This document shows positions 24,401 through 33,273 of a stretch of DNA of 64,000 nucleotides, one piece after another. Positions within the stretch are counted from its first letter, which is position 1. Each line of letters opens with the position of its first letter. The DNA comes from Bryobacteraceae bacterium. Its GTDB lineage: Bacteria > Acidobacteriota > Terriglobia > Bryobacterales > Bryobacteraceae. The stretch is from assembly GCA_026129905.1 (NCBI GenBank), contig JAHCHE010000016.1, forward strand, positions 62,001-126,000. The letters are read 5' to 3'. The notes under the pieces were generated by a model that had not been told where the DNA came from, made no database searches, and was given only the letters and a program-made list of their open reading frames with translations. Position numbers and translations under genes: made by a program.

Positions 24401-27314
24401 CGATGCGTGAAATCTCCGGATTCGGATTGCGCAGGCGCGCCAGGTACGAAGTGCGCGGCTTCACGTTCAGTTCGGCCAGCATCGCGTAGTCGCGGTCCAG
24501 CTTCTTGAGCCGCGAAACCCGGCTGTTGGGATCGTTCAGGTTGCCGAACACGATCGCTTCGGCCGGGCAGGTCTGCTGGCACGCGGTCAGGATCTCGCCG
24601 TCCCGGATGGCGCGCCGCCCCTCCGCTTTCGCCCGGATCTTCGTCTCCTGGATGCGCTGCACGCAGTAGGTGCACTTCTCCATCACGCCGCGCATGCGTA
24701 CGGTGACATCGGGGTTGAAGACCATGCGCGTGGACTCGGCCACGTCCTTGTGCCACTCCAGGAAGTTGAACCTCCGCACCTTGTACGGGCAGTTGTTGGA
24801 GCAGTAGCGCGTGCCGACGCAGCGGTTGTACGCCATCTCGTTCAACCCCTCGCTGCTGTGCGCGGTCGCGGCCACCGGGCAGACGTTCTCGCAAGGCGCG
24901 TTTTCGCAATGCTGGCAGGCCACCGGCTGGAATGCCGCTTCCGGCGCCGCTTCGCTTCCCGTGAAGTAGCGATCCACGCGGATCCAGTGCATCTCGCGCC
25001 CCCGCTCCAACTGCTGCTTACCCACCACCGGGATGTTGTTCTCCGCCTGGCAAGCCGTCACGCACGCGTTGCAGCCCACGCAGCGGTTCAGGTCGATCGC
25101 CATCCCCCACTGGTAGCCCTCGTCGAACGTCAGGTTCTTGTACAGCGACTCGGCCGGCCCGTGGTGAACGGCGTGTTTGGCGAACTCCGGATCATGCCGG
25201 TACTCGTCGACCGTCGCCTCGCGCACCAGCGGCCGCCCTTCCATCGAGTGGTGCTCCTGCGCGCTCACCAGCGAATAGCTCCTGCCCGTCTTGCGAACCT
25301 CGTAGCCCGAAGCGAAGCCCGGCCCGTCGCTGGTCCGGATCGGATACGCGTTGTGGCCAACGCCTTGTCCGACGCGCCCGCACTCCGTTCTTCCATAACC
25401 CAGCGCCACGGCGATGGAGCCATCCACCTGCCCGGGCATGATCCACGCCGGAAGCTCGGCCTGCCGCGCGCCCTTCGCCACCAGCACGAGGTCGCCGTTG
25501 GCTACGCCGAGCGACTTCGCGGTCGCCGGGCTCATCAGCGCCGCGTTGTCCCACGCGAGCTTCGTCATTGCGTCGGGCAACTCCTGTAGCCAGGCGTTGT
25601 TGGCGAAGCGACCGTCATAAACCGCCGGGCTCTGGTAGAACGTCACCTCGATGCCGCCGCGCTCGACCTCGGCGCCCGACCAGGCTTGCGGCCGCGTCTT
25701 CGGCGTGATCCGCGCCGCCCGCGTTCCCTCGACAACGCCCTCGTGGAGCGCTCGCCTCCAATTCCTCTCCGCTTCGGCTGCCGGCCACCGCGCCGTCCAG
25801 AACCCGCGGGCGATGTCGTAGGCGCGCTCGTGCGGGTAGCCGCCGATCAGCGCCAGGACTTCCGCCGCAGTCCTGCCGCCGTACAGCGGTTCGATCAGCG
25901 GCTGCTGCACGCTCGCCGTTCCGTCCAGCGCCCGGACGTCGCCCCAGGCTTCCAGGTAGTGCGCTTGCGGCAGATGCCACTCCGACCGCGCGGCGGTCTC
26001 GTCCACTTCGAGCCCCAGGTGGATCGTCACGCCGGCCTTCTCCAGGTTGGCCGCGAAGTTGAGATCGGCGGGGGCCGTGAAGACCGGGTTCGAACCGAGA
26101 ATCACCAGGGTTTTGACCTCGCCCGCGCTCAGCGCCTCGGCCAGTTCGCCGAGCGAAGCGCCGCCCGCCTGCCGCGCGGGCGCCGTGAAGTTCACGGTTT
26201 GTCCGAAGTTGCCGAGCGCCTCGTTAATCGCGTGAACCAGCGCGTGCGCTTCGGCGGACTGGCCCCGGCCCGCAATCACGATCGACCGGCCGCGATGCGC
26301 CGCCAGGTCTTTCGCGACCTCCGCAACCCACGCTCGCCGCGGTTCGTTGCCCGGCCGTAATCCCACCGCCGCCGCCAGTTCCGCCGCCGCCTCGGCGATC
26401 TCGCCGGACCGGACGCGAAACCGGTGGTCGGCCATGGCGCCCGTGGTCGAGAACCTGCTCTCGGCCACGTAGAGCCTGTTCGGAGCGTCCTTGACGGACT
26501 CGACGTGGCGCCGCCGGGCGAAGCCGCGGACCGCGTTCAGTCCCGGCGAGTCGACCCCCAGAAAGTCGCTGTCAAGCGCCAGAATGACGTCGGCTTTTTC
26601 GAAGTCGTAGTGCGTCTCAACCCGCTCGCCGAAAGCGAGTTCGGCGCCGCGCTCGATGCTCTCGCGCCCCAGGGCTTCGTACTCCACCCACCTGGCGCCC
26701 GGAAATTTCCTGCTGAAGTGGCCGCGCACCGCTTCAAACGACGGCGACGCGAAATATCCGCTGAGCAGCCAGACGCCCTTGCCGTCACCGGTGAAATGCT
26801 CTTTGGCGAAGCGCGCGAATTCCTCCCAGTCCGACTTCCTGCCTCCGCGCGCCACGTGTTGCGAACGGTCCGGATCGTAAAGCCCCAGCACCGACGCCTG
26901 CGCATACGCCGAACACGCGCCACGGCTGTCCGGATGCTTCGGGTTCCCCTCGATCTTGGTCGGACGGCCGTCGTGGGCTTCTACCATCAACCCCGCCGCG
27001 GCGCCGCCCAACTCCATCGCCGTGGCGTAGTAGAGCGGATTGCCGGGAATGTAGTCCTCCACGCCCCGGCTGGCTGGCAGGATCTTCTCCACCGGACGGC
27101 GGCACGCCGTCAGACCCGCCAGCCCGATCGACGCCGCCATCAGCTTCAACAGCGTCCGCCGCGAGCGCGACTCCAGCATCTCGGATGCGTTCTCGGGGAA
27201 CTCCCGGTGCAGCCACTCGCGGAAGTTCGGCGTGTCGGCGAGTTCTTCGAGGCTGCGCCAGTAGCGCCGGCCCGTCAGCGTCCCCCCGGCCTGCCCAATC
27301 TGAATCAAGCTCAT
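24393..27314 (-). CDS. actB: Alternative complex III subunit ActB (molybdopterin-like plus iron-sulfur protein)
   Basis: A 973-residue protein. After ~45 residues a twin-arginine leader appears ([20 protein letters not shown]). Residues ~70-680 are a molybdopterin-oxidoreductase fold that in this family binds no molybdenum; residues ~720-950 hold ferredoxin-type clusters: [46 protein letters not shown] and CTYCVQRIQ...CQQTCP. ATG 27314 is preferred because it overlaps the ActA stop (ATGA) and has AGGA eight bases before it; ATG 27323 would add three residues. The leader sits inside the protein rather than at the very start, as is normal for ActB. Confidence 0.94.
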   Translation of the reverse strand: MSLIQIGQAGGTLTGRRYWRSLEELADTPNFREWLHREFPENASEMLESRSRRTLLKLMAASIGLAGLTACRRPVEKILPASRGVEDYIPGNPLYYATAMELGGAAAGLMVEAHDGRPTKIEGNPKHPDSRGACSAYAQASVLGLYDPDRSQHVARGGRKSDWEEFARFAKEHFTGDGKGVWLLSGYFASPSFEAVRGHFSRKFPGARWVEYEALGRESIERGAELAFGERVETHYDFEKADVILALDSDFLGVDSPGLNAVRGFARRRHVESVKDAPNRLYVAESRFSTTGAMADHRFRVRSGEIAEAAAELAAAVGLRPGNEPRRAWVAEVAKDLAAHRGRSIVIAGRGQSAEAHALVHAINEALGNFGQTVNFTAPARQAGGASLGELAEALSAGEVKTLVILGSNPVFTAPADLNFAANLEKAGVTIHLGLEVDETAARSEWHLPQAHYLEAWGDVRALDGTASVQQPLIEPLYGGRTAAEVLALIGGYPHERAYDIARGFWTARWPAAEAERNWRRALHEGVVEGTRAARITPKTRPQAWSGAEVERGGIEVTFYQSPAVYDGRFANNAWLQELPDAMTKLAWDNAALMSPATAKSLGVANGDLVLVAKGARQAELPAWIMPGQVDGSIAVALGYGRTECGRVGQGVGHNAYPIRTSDGPGFASGYEVRKTGRSYSLVSAQEHHSMEGRPLVREATVDEYRHDPEFAKHAVHHGPAESLYKNLTFDEGYQWGMAIDLNRCVGCNACVTACQAENNIPVVGKQQLERGREMHWIRVDRYFTGSEAAPEAAFQPVACQHCENAPCENVCPVAATAHSSEGLNEMAYNRCVGTRYCSNNCPYKVRRFNFLEWHKDVAESTRMVFNPDVTVRMRGVMEKCTYCVQRIQETKIRAKAEGRRAIRDGEILTACQQTCPAEAIVFGNLNDPNSRVSRLKKLDRDYAMLAELNVKPRTSYLARLRNPNPEISRIDG

Positions 27315-27958
27315 CGATGACATCCTGAACAGTTCGTCGGAGGCGCGATGCCTTTGGCCTGGATGATCTCGCGGCCGATTTCCGCCGCGTCGCGATCCGG
27401 CTGCCAGCCGAGGTTCGTCACCTGCTCGGCCGGACGTACGCTGGCGTCGGGGTTGCGATGACAGTCCAGGCACCACGCCATGCTCAGCGGCGCCGTCTGT
27501 TTCACCACGATCATCTGGTCCACGCGGCCGTGGCAGCTCGCGCAGCTTACGCCGGCCGTCACGTGCGCGCGATGATTGAAGTACACGTAGTCCGGCAGGC
27601 GATGAACTTTCACCCACGGGATCGGCGCGCCCGTGGCGAAGCTGTCACGCACCGGCTGGAGCAGCGGGCTGTCCTTCTTCACCCGCGCGTGGCAGTTCAT
27701 GCAGACTTCGGTCGCCGGCAGGGCGGCGAAGGCGGAGCGTTCAACCGTAGAATGGCAATACCGGCAGTCGAGACCAAGGTTTCCCGCGTGCAGCTTGTGG
27801 CTGTATTCAACCGGCTGCGCCGGCGCATACCCGGTGTCCCTCACCGCCGGGTGGGACAGATACGCAATGAGTCCGATCGCGCCCGCGCCGCCGAACAGCG
27901 CGATCAACACGGTCAACCGGAGATACTTGTCGGCGCTTCGCGAGAAGATGACGGCCAT
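27311..27958 (-). CDS. actA: Alternative complex III subunit ActA (pentaheme cytochrome c)
   Basis: A 215-residue membrane-anchored cytochrome, first gene of the operon. One N-terminal helix (LTVLIALFGGAGAIGLIAYL) is followed by five CXXCH sites: CRYCH, CMNCH, CASCH, CLDCH and CSGCH, and by the distal histidines in VEYSHKLHAG and VYFNHRAHV. This is the cytochrome c7-like ActA, which carries electrons from ActB to ActE or directly to the oxidase. The operon promoter should lie in the gap 27959-28088. The family and cofactor count are certain. Confidence 0.94.
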   Translation of the reverse strand: MAVIFSRSADKYLRLTVLIALFGGAGAIGLIAYLSHPAVRDTGYAPAQPVEYSHKLHAGNLGLDCRYCHSTVERSAFAALPATEVCMNCHARVKKDSPLLQPVRDSFATGAPIPWVKVHRLPDYVYFNHRAHVTAGVSCASCHGRVDQMIVVKQTAPLSMAWCLDCHRNPDASVRPAEQVTNLGWQPDRDAAEIGREIIQAKGIAPPTNCSGCHR

Positions 27959-28088
27959 GCGGTTGTGCCTTAGTCTCCCAGAACAGGTGCGCTATCCACG
28001 ATCATACACAATTACAGTACTCAATGCAGCTTCATCAGAAAATATCTTGTAAAACAGGAATAGCTACGGTTTAGATGCGGGTGTCGGA
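27959..28088. promoter_or_regulatory. Divergent regulatory region between the respiratory operon and its neighbouring two-component genes
   Basis: A 130-base gap that is clearly richer in A and T than its surroundings. On the minus strand TATGAT (plus ATCATA, about 28001-28006) could be the -10 box of the ActA operon, with no good -35. On the plus strand TTGTAA, 17 bases, TTTAGA precedes the kinase TTG start. An AGTACT palindrome lies at about 28016-28021. None of these is strong alone; the layout suits shared control of both directions. Confidence 0.35.
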
Positions 28089-29264
28089 TTGAAGGTCGCA
28101 GCAAAGATCGGCAGGGGCTTCGCGGGCCTGAAGGTCCGCTACAAGCTTATGATCCTGCACAACCTGTTCTTTCTTCTGCTGCTGATCGCGCTCTGGTTCA
28201 CCATCCTCCCGTTCCTCGACCACCAGTCGCACCGCGAAGTGCAAGTGGCCCTGTTCGCCGTCTTGGCCCTGGTGTACATCGCCGGCGTGCTCACGCTGGA
28301 ACTAGTGGTCCTGCCGGTCTACATCTACCGTCCGCTGCGCCTGCTGCTGGACGCCGACGAAGCCTCGCGTCGCGGCGACACGCCCCGTGAACTGATCGAC
28401 GAGCGCTTCATCCTGAGCGACGAACTGGGCCAGATCATGAGTTCGCGCAACGCAACGCTCCGCAGACTCCGCCGGCACGAACAGGAACTCGAACAGATCG
28501 CGGCCGACCTCCGGCACAAGAACCGCCTGCTCGAAACCGCCAAGCAGAACATCGCCAGCCAGGACCGCCTGGTGAGCCTCGGCATGCTCAGCGCCAGCGT
28601 CGCCCACGAGTTGAACACGCCCCTCGCCGTCCTGCACGGCTCGATCGAAAAGCTGATGGAGACCATCGAGGATCCGCACGCGCAGGAGCGTCTCGCGCGC
28701 ATGCTCCGCGTCACCAAGCGTCTTCAGAAGATGAGTGAGAGCCTGGTCGACTTCGCCCGCGTGCGCCGCCATGTCCTGGAGCCGGTTGCCGTCCGCCCGC
28801 TGGTCGCCGAGGCCTGGAGCCTGGTCGCCATCGACGAGAAGGCCGCCGGCGTGCGCTTTGAGAACCTGGCCGAGGAGCGCGGCCGGATGCTGGGCAACGC
28901 CGACCGCCTGATCCAGCTATTTGTCAACCTCCTGCGCAACGCGGTGCATGCGGTAAAGCCGGACGGCTGCGTCCGCGTGCGCTCGCGGCTCGAAGCGACA
29001 GCCGGCGTCGACTTCGTCGTTGTCGCGGTGGAAGACGACGGTCCCGGCATTCCGCCCGACGTGCTGCCCGACATCTTTGAGGCGTTCGTCACCACTCGCC
29101 TGGACGCCCGCGGAACAGGCCTCGGGCTCACCGTCGCCGAGGGCATCGCGCATCAGCACGGCGGCGCCATCACCGCCGCCAACCGGCCCGAAGGCGGCGC
29201 CTGCCTCGAGGTGCGAATTCCTGCCGCCGCCCAGCCGGTTTCCGCATCGGAAGGAGAGAGATGA
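28089..29264 (+). CDS. Membrane histidine kinase, divergent from the respiratory operon
   Basis: A 391-residue kinase. Two membrane helices (LMILHNLFFLLLLIALWFTI and ALFAVLALVYIAGVLTLELV) enclose only about 12 periplasmic residues, so it probably senses a membrane or redox state rather than a ligand outside. A linker coiled coil (RLRRHEQELEQIAADLRHKN) leads to the DHp domain with His173 in SVAHELNTPLAVL and the HATPase with NLLRNAVHAV (N box), EDDGPGIPP (G1) and GTGLGLTVAEG (G2). The start is TTG 28089; an ATG at 28075 meets a stop. The stop overlaps the start of the next gene (ATGA), which encodes its likely partner. Confidence 0.9.
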   Translation: MKVAAKIGRGFAGLKVRYKLMILHNLFFLLLLIALWFTILPFLDHQSHREVQVALFAVLALVYIAGVLTLELVVLPVYIYRPLRLLLDADEASRRGDTPRELIDERFILSDELGQIMSSRNATLRRLRRHEQELEQIAADLRHKNRLLETAKQNIASQDRLVSLGMLSASVAHELNTPLAVLHGSIEKLMETIEDPHAQERLARMLRVTKRLQKMSESLVDFARVRRHVLEPVAVRPLVAEAWSLVAIDEKAAGVRFENLAEERGRMLGNADRLIQLFVNLLRNAVHAVKPDGCVRVRSRLEATAGVDFVVVAVEDDGPGIPPDVLPDIFEAFVTTRLDARGTGLGLTVAEGIAHQHGGAITAANRPEGGACLEVRIPAAAQPVSASEGER

Positions 29265-29908
29265 ATCCTGGCGCCCAATCGCCGCCCGTGGAAGCCCGGC
29301 CGCCGTCGCCGGTCCAGGTCGCCGTCCTCGACGACGATGCGGACTTTCGCCATTACATTGAGGACTGCCTCCAGGACGAGGGCGTCTACGCGGTCCGGAC
29401 GTTCGCGCATCCGGACGACCTTTTTGAAGCTTGCGCCGGGAACGTCCCCGACATCGTCCTCCTGGACATGAAGATGGGCGAGTTTCGGGGCGAAGCGATC
29501 CTCGACCAGCTTCAGGCCCGCTGGCCCAACCTCTGCGTGATCGTGGTAACGGGCTATCCGTCGCTGGAGAACATGCGCGCCACGTTCAAGAAGAAGGTTT
29601 TCGATTACCTTGCGAAGCCCTTCTCCCTGGCCCAACTGCGCCAGACGCTCAAGAACGCCGTCGAAGCCTACCGGCTTGGAGGCCCCGACGAGGACCGCCT
29701 CCGCGAGCGCCTCGGCCACCGCATCCGGCTGCTCCGCGCCGAACGCGAATGGTCCCTCAAGGATCTCGCCGCGGCCACCGGCCTCAGCGTCTCGCAGATC
29801 TCGGCCATCGAACGCGGCGCGCATCTGCCGAGCATGGACAGCCTGCTCGCCATCGCCCGCGCCTTCTCCCTCCGCCCGTCGCAAATCATGGCCTCGATCG
29901 ACTTCTGA
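29261..29908 (+). CDS. Response regulator with XRE-type helix-turn-helix output
   Basis: A 215-residue protein. Residues 18-135 are a receiver with VLDDDAD, phosphoacceptor Asp69 in IVLLDMKMGEF, Thr in VVVTGYPS and Lys near 119 in DYLAKPFS. Residues ~150-212 are an XRE/Cro-like HTH: LGHRIRLLRAEREWSLKDLA, then GLSVSQISAIERGAHLPSMD. Receiver-XRE fusions are uncommon compared with OmpR, NarL or NtrC outputs. It is coupled to the kinase by a four-base overlap and lies 1.3 kb from the divergent respiratory operon, making that operon the most likely target. A linker rich in Pro precedes the receiver. Confidence 0.9.
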   Translation: MNPGAQSPPVEARPPSPVQVAVLDDDADFRHYIEDCLQDEGVYAVRTFAHPDDLFEACAGNVPDIVLLDMKMGEFRGEAILDQLQARWPNLCVIVVTGYPSLENMRATFKKKVFDYLAKPFSLAQLRQTLKNAVEAYRLGGPDEDRLRERLGHRIRLLRAEREWSLKDLAAATGLSVSQISAIERGAHLPSMDSLLAIARAFSLRPSQIMASIDF

Positions 29909-29937
29909 GGGGCACAGCACGTCTCGCGGACCGCGGT

Positions 29938-30033
29938 TGTGGGGCAGGTTGGCCGAAGGCAACCTGCGGGCCGATCGCCGATCGGCCGGGCGGCGATTGG
30001 CAACCGCCGCGCAGGATGAGATCCCGCCCCACA
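29938..30033. repeat. 96-bp palindromic intergenic element made of nested hairpins
   Basis: The element is bounded by TGTGGGGC and its inverse GCCCCACA. Inside are three further inverted repeats: GCAGGTT...AACCTGC (29944-29967), GGCCGATCG-C-CGATCGGCC with perfect 9-base arms (about 29970-29988), and GGCGG...CCGCC just after. It fills the gap between two convergent genes. Such arrays look like REP/REPIN-type or MITE-like elements, and may also act as a two-way transcription stop. Copy number in the genome cannot be judged from one window. Confidence 0.65.
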
Positions 30034-30039
30034 CGCCCG

Positions 30040-30996
30040 TTACTTCAGCGGTGGAATCTCGGACAGCGCGTTGAAATCGACTCGCCGCAGCCTGAGGCGC
30101 GATGCGAGCCACTTTGCCCGGTCGAGGCGAGCAGCGGCGTTCAGTTCGTGACCGGCATCGTAAAACGCAATCCGTTTCGGCTCACCGAAGTGCGCGTAGT
30201 CGCGGCGGGCAACCCTCTCGGGCAGCGGTTCGTCCGTGCGTCCGTACTGTAAGAACACCATCGAAGGTGAGGAGCGCGGCGCGAAATAGACTGGATCGTC
30301 CCAGGGATATTTCTCAAAATACCTGTTGACGCGATCGTCGCCCTCCTTCTTGCGCAACGCGACCATCGCGGCATTGTCCTCGTCGAACACGTACTCCCGA
30401 TTGGCGAAGCCGCCGGCCATCAGCACGAAGGATCCAATGCGTTTTTCCACGGCTGAGAGCTTGGCTCCGACCGCCGCGCTGAAGCTGTGGCCCACGTATG
30501 CGACGCGTTTGGCATCCACGTCGCGCCGGGCCAGCAGCAGGTCAAGTCCGCGGCGCCAGTCGGTCGCCATTTGGACTTGCGCATAGGCGGACTGGCCGTT
30601 CAGCGGATCCGGATCTTCGGTAATGCCGGGCCGAACCAGTGGCGAGTCCAGCAGCAGGCAAATGGCGCCCGCGCGGGCCAGCGCCACTGCCTCCTCCACG
30701 AACTCGGTCTTGTTCCTCCTTGGCGAGCCAGGCATCATCCAGTGACTGAACAGGATGACGGCAAACGGGCCTCTCCCGTCTGGAACCACGAGCAGAGCCG
30801 GCGCGCGACCGCCTTTCGGACTGTCGTAGGAGTAATCAAAGACGGTTACGCCGCTTCGCTTCTCGCGCACGGCCTGGTGGACAGATGGTGACCCTCCCCG
30901 GTCGTAGTCGTACTCGCGAGCCAGAGTCTCGAAAGACAGCTCTTGACCCGATAGCGCGGTGACGAGAAGCGCAACGGCAACGAAGCGCGTGCTCAC
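30040..30996 (-). CDS. Secreted alpha/beta hydrolase
   Basis: A 318-residue protein with a signal peptide (MSTRFVAVALLVTALSGQ). The hydrolase core shows the oxyanion-strand region PFAVILFSHWMMPGSP, the nucleophile elbow VGHSFSAAVG (Ser near 170), an acid candidate in YGRTDEPLPERV and the final His in FYDAGHELN, the normal dienelactone-hydrolase / BAAT-like order. The elbow GHSFS fits GxSxx. The substrate is not readable; secreted relatives in acidobacteria are usually esterases or acyl hydrolases. It is single, convergent with the XRE regulator and separated from it by the palindromic element. Confidence 0.8.
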   Translation of the reverse strand: MSTRFVAVALLVTALSGQELSFETLAREYDYDRGGSPSVHQAVREKRSGVTVFDYSYDSPKGGRAPALLVVPDGRGPFAVILFSHWMMPGSPRRNKTEFVEEAVALARAGAICLLLDSPLVRPGITEDPDPLNGQSAYAQVQMATDWRRGLDLLLARRDVDAKRVAYVGHSFSAAVGAKLSAVEKRIGSFVLMAGGFANREYVFDEDNAAMVALRKKEGDDRVNRYFEKYPWDDPVYFAPRSSPSMVFLQYGRTDEPLPERVARRDYAHFGEPKRIAFYDAGHELNAAARLDRAKWLASRLRLRRVDFNALSEIPPLK

Positions 30997-31019
30997 CGTT
31001 CCAGTGTAGCCATCCGGCC

Positions 31020-31739
31020 TTACGTCTGAATCACCACCGTGAGATCGCTGCCCGGATCAGTCGATGAGCCATCGATGATGGGGTTGCCATGCTCCTCGGA
31101 CGTCCGCAGCGCGGTGAGCGCCTGATTGCGGCGGCGCCATTCGCTCCAGCGGCTCAGGTGCATTTCGCGCATGCCGGCCTTGGCGGCGATTTGCGCCACG
31201 GATCCTCCGGTGGCCTTCACCTCATCGGCGTTCTTCGTCCGTATGAAGGTGATGAATCGCTCCAGCCCGGCCAATCCCAGGTCCTGGATCGCCATCGCGA
31301 TGAAGCGCGCCAGCGCCTCGGCGCCCGTGTTCAGCTCGCTGAACGTCGTGGCGCCGCCCGCGTAGGCCAGCCATTTCCCGAACAGCGACTTGTACACCTT
31401 CGCTTGCGTGACGATGCCGAAGCCGTAGAAAACGGCGCGGAAGAACGCCACGCATGCCGTCGTCCGGCTGTCCCCCAGAACGTGGGTATGTGGGTTGTTG
31501 GCTTCGCCCGAACCCGTCAGGTAGCCGCACATGTCGGGCTTGTTGGCGTATTGCTTCAATTTGGGTTTGATCTCCGCCAGGACCCTGGCGGCCCAGTCCT
31601 GCATGCCGGCCCGGTTGGGCAGCCGCGCGGCGGCCGCTTTCACGTCCGCCCACGAGGCCGTGAACGGACAGTACGTCCAGGCAATCAAGTCTCGTGAAAT
31701 CAGTGCGATGCAGGGCTGCGAGAGGCTCTTTAGCTTCAC
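31020..31739 (-). CDS. Hypothetical protein, start uncertain
   Basis: About 240 residues if started at GTG 31739; the frame is open much farther, but the upstream part overlaps a well-supported signal-peptide gene on the other strand and looks non-coding. The product is soluble and Ala-rich: DWAARVLAEIKPKLKQYANK, MCGYLTGSGEANNPHTHV, GGATTFSELNTGAEALARFI, GLERFITFIRTKNADEVKAT. The segment GGSVAQIAAKAGMREMHLSRW could be a helix-turn-helix. No named family is recognised. TTG 31685 and ATG 31598 are alternative starts. Coding character is supported mainly by sequence complexity, so confidence is moderate. Confidence 0.5.
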   Translation of the reverse strand: MKLKSLSQPCIALISRDLIAWTYCPFTASWADVKAAAARLPNRAGMQDWAARVLAEIKPKLKQYANKPDMCGYLTGSGEANNPHTHVLGDSRTTACVAFFRAVFYGFGIVTQAKVYKSLFGKWLAYAGGATTFSELNTGAEALARFIAMAIQDLGLAGLERFITFIRTKNADEVKATGGSVAQIAAKAGMREMHLSRWSEWRRRNQALTALRTSEEHGNPIIDGSSTDPGSDLTVVIQT

Positions 31740-31920
31740 GCAGGCGACTCTGGACGGGTCGTTGCCGGCCTTTCCCCTACCTCCCCCCCTTTTCTGAGGC
31801 CCGTCTAAGCCGTTCGCCCCGGCGAAACGCCCGGCAAATCCCCCGCGCGGGCTAGCCTGTTCGCTCAACTTGCAATCCGGCGAATTTCGGACTAGCATTT
31901 TGTTGGAAGGTGGTTTGCAG

Positions 31921-32274
31921 ATGAGAAGATCTCTTTTCGCGCTGGCGCTGGTCTTGCTGATTGCCTCCGCCGCCTCCGTATTGCAGTCGCAGTCGGCCTT
32001 CCCCCGTTTGACTGCGGTCAGTCCGGATGCCGGCAAGGCTGGCGACACGCTCACCGTGGAGGGCGAAAACCTCGACGCAGCCGGCGTCAAGGCGCTCTAC
32101 CTCACGGACGGCAAGACCGACGTCAAAACCGACATACTCGACCAGAGCGCCACGGCGATCAAGTTCAAAATCCCGGGCGAAGCAAAGCCAGGCCGGTTCA
32201 GCCTGATGATCTTGACGGGCGGCGCCGATCCCAAGTTGATCGAACAGCCGGTCAAAGTTACGGTCGAAACATAG
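31921..32274 (+). CDS. Secreted single IPT/TIG domain protein
   Basis: A 117-residue protein from ATG 31921 with the signal peptide MRRSLFALALVLLIASAASV. The rest is one IPT/TIG (Ig-like) domain: PRLTAVSPDAGKAGDTLTVE, then GENLDAAGVKALYLTDGK, ATAIKFKIPGEAKPGRFSLM and a final strand PVKVTVET. Single-domain IPT proteins are exported and often bind surfaces or serve as modules for larger proteins. Nothing in the immediate context defines its partner; the next gene starts 129 bases later on the same strand. Confidence 0.8.
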   Translation: MRRSLFALALVLLIASAASVLQSQSAFPRLTAVSPDAGKAGDTLTVEGENLDAAGVKALYLTDGKTDVKTDILDQSATAIKFKIPGEAKPGRFSLMILTGGADPKLIEQPVKVTVET

Positions 32275-32403
32275 GGTAGCCGCGCTCGCACGAAACGGGC
32301 GGCGGCCATCCCGTTGATGGCCGCCATGGAAAGGCGACCTTTTCGTAACGGAACGCAAGTCACCGGACGTCTTCGCAATCTAGGGGGGAAACTCAGGGGC
32401 GGC

Positions 32404-33273
32404 ATGGCGGGCGGTTTGTGGTTTCTTCTGATGGGGGCTTCTCTCTCCGGCTGGGTCGTCTCGGACCCCGTCGCCGGCATGTACTCTCGCCCATCCCTCG
32501 ACGCGGACCTTGTCTCTCAGGCGATCCTCGGAACCAACGTCCAGGCCGTCGAGCAGGAGCCCGGCTGGGTACGCATCCGCACCCCGGACGACTACCTTGG
32601 CTGGACGCCTCTATCCTCCCTCCGGCCGCGCGAATCCGGTCCCTACGCCGATACCGGCAGGGTCGTCCAGGTTCGTACTCTCTTCGCCAACCTCTATCGC
32701 GAGCCGGACGTCACCAGGCGCGCCCCGTTGCTGGCTGCTCCTTTCGAAAGCCGGCTCGAAGTTGTGGCGGAACCGGAGGACGACGGCCGCCGCTGGCTCC
32801 AGGTGCGCCTCCCCGACGGCCGCGAGGTTTGGATCCAGCGCGGCGACGTCGCCACGCGGTCCCAGCCCGTGACCATCGATGAAACCATCGCCATCGCCCG
32901 GCGCTTCCTCGGCCTGCCGTACCTTTGGGGCGGCGCCTCGAGCTTTGGCTACGACTGCTCCGGCTTCACCCAGATGCTCGCCCGCCGCCGCGGCGTCGTC
33001 ATGCCCCGGGACTCCGGACCGCAGGCTCGCTGGGACGGCGTCGAGCCCGTCGAGCGCGACCGGCTCCAACCCGGCGACCTGCTCTTCTTCGGCAAAGCCG
33101 CCGACAAGATCAATCACACCGGCATGTACATCGGTAACGGAGAGTTCATCCACGCGACAACGCATTTGCAGCCCGTCGTCCAGATCAGCCGCCTCGACGA
33201 CCCCCATTGGGCCGAGTTGCTCGTCGCCTGTCGCCGCCTGAAGACCGAGACCTCCGAGCGGGGTTCCCAGTGA
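32404..33273 (+). CDS. SH3-NlpC/P60 family murein endopeptidase
   Basis: A 289-residue protein from ATG 32404 (AGGGG precedes it by four bases), with a hydrophobic leader (MAGGLWFLLMGASLSGWVVS). Two bacterial SH3 domains follow (SRPSLDADLVSQAILGTNVQ to LGWTPLSSL, and FANLYREPDV to EVWIQRGDV), then an NlpC/P60 domain with catalytic Cys in SFGYDCSGFTQM, His in INHTGMYIGNG and the third residue in FIHAT. It is the YkfC type, which cuts gamma-D-Glu-diamino acid bonds in murein peptides to release L-Ala-D-Glu. The stop overlaps the start of a dipeptide epimerase, the next enzyme of that pathway. Confidence 0.9.
   Translation: MAGGLWFLLMGASLSGWVVSDPVAGMYSRPSLDADLVSQAILGTNVQAVEQEPGWVRIRTPDDYLGWTPLSSLRPRESGPYADTGRVVQVRTLFANLYREPDVTRRAPLLAAPFESRLEVVAEPEDDGRRWLQVRLPDGREVWIQRGDVATRSQPVTIDETIAIARRFLGLPYLWGGASSFGYDCSGFTQMLARRRGVVMPRDSGPQARWDGVEPVERDRLQPGDLLFFGKAADKINHTGMYIGNGEFIHATTHLQPVVQISRLDDPHWAELLVACRRLKTETSERGSQ

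Noticed and set aside
23024-24508. 494-codon plus-strand frame
   Set aside because: Antisense shadow of ActC with no recognisable domain.
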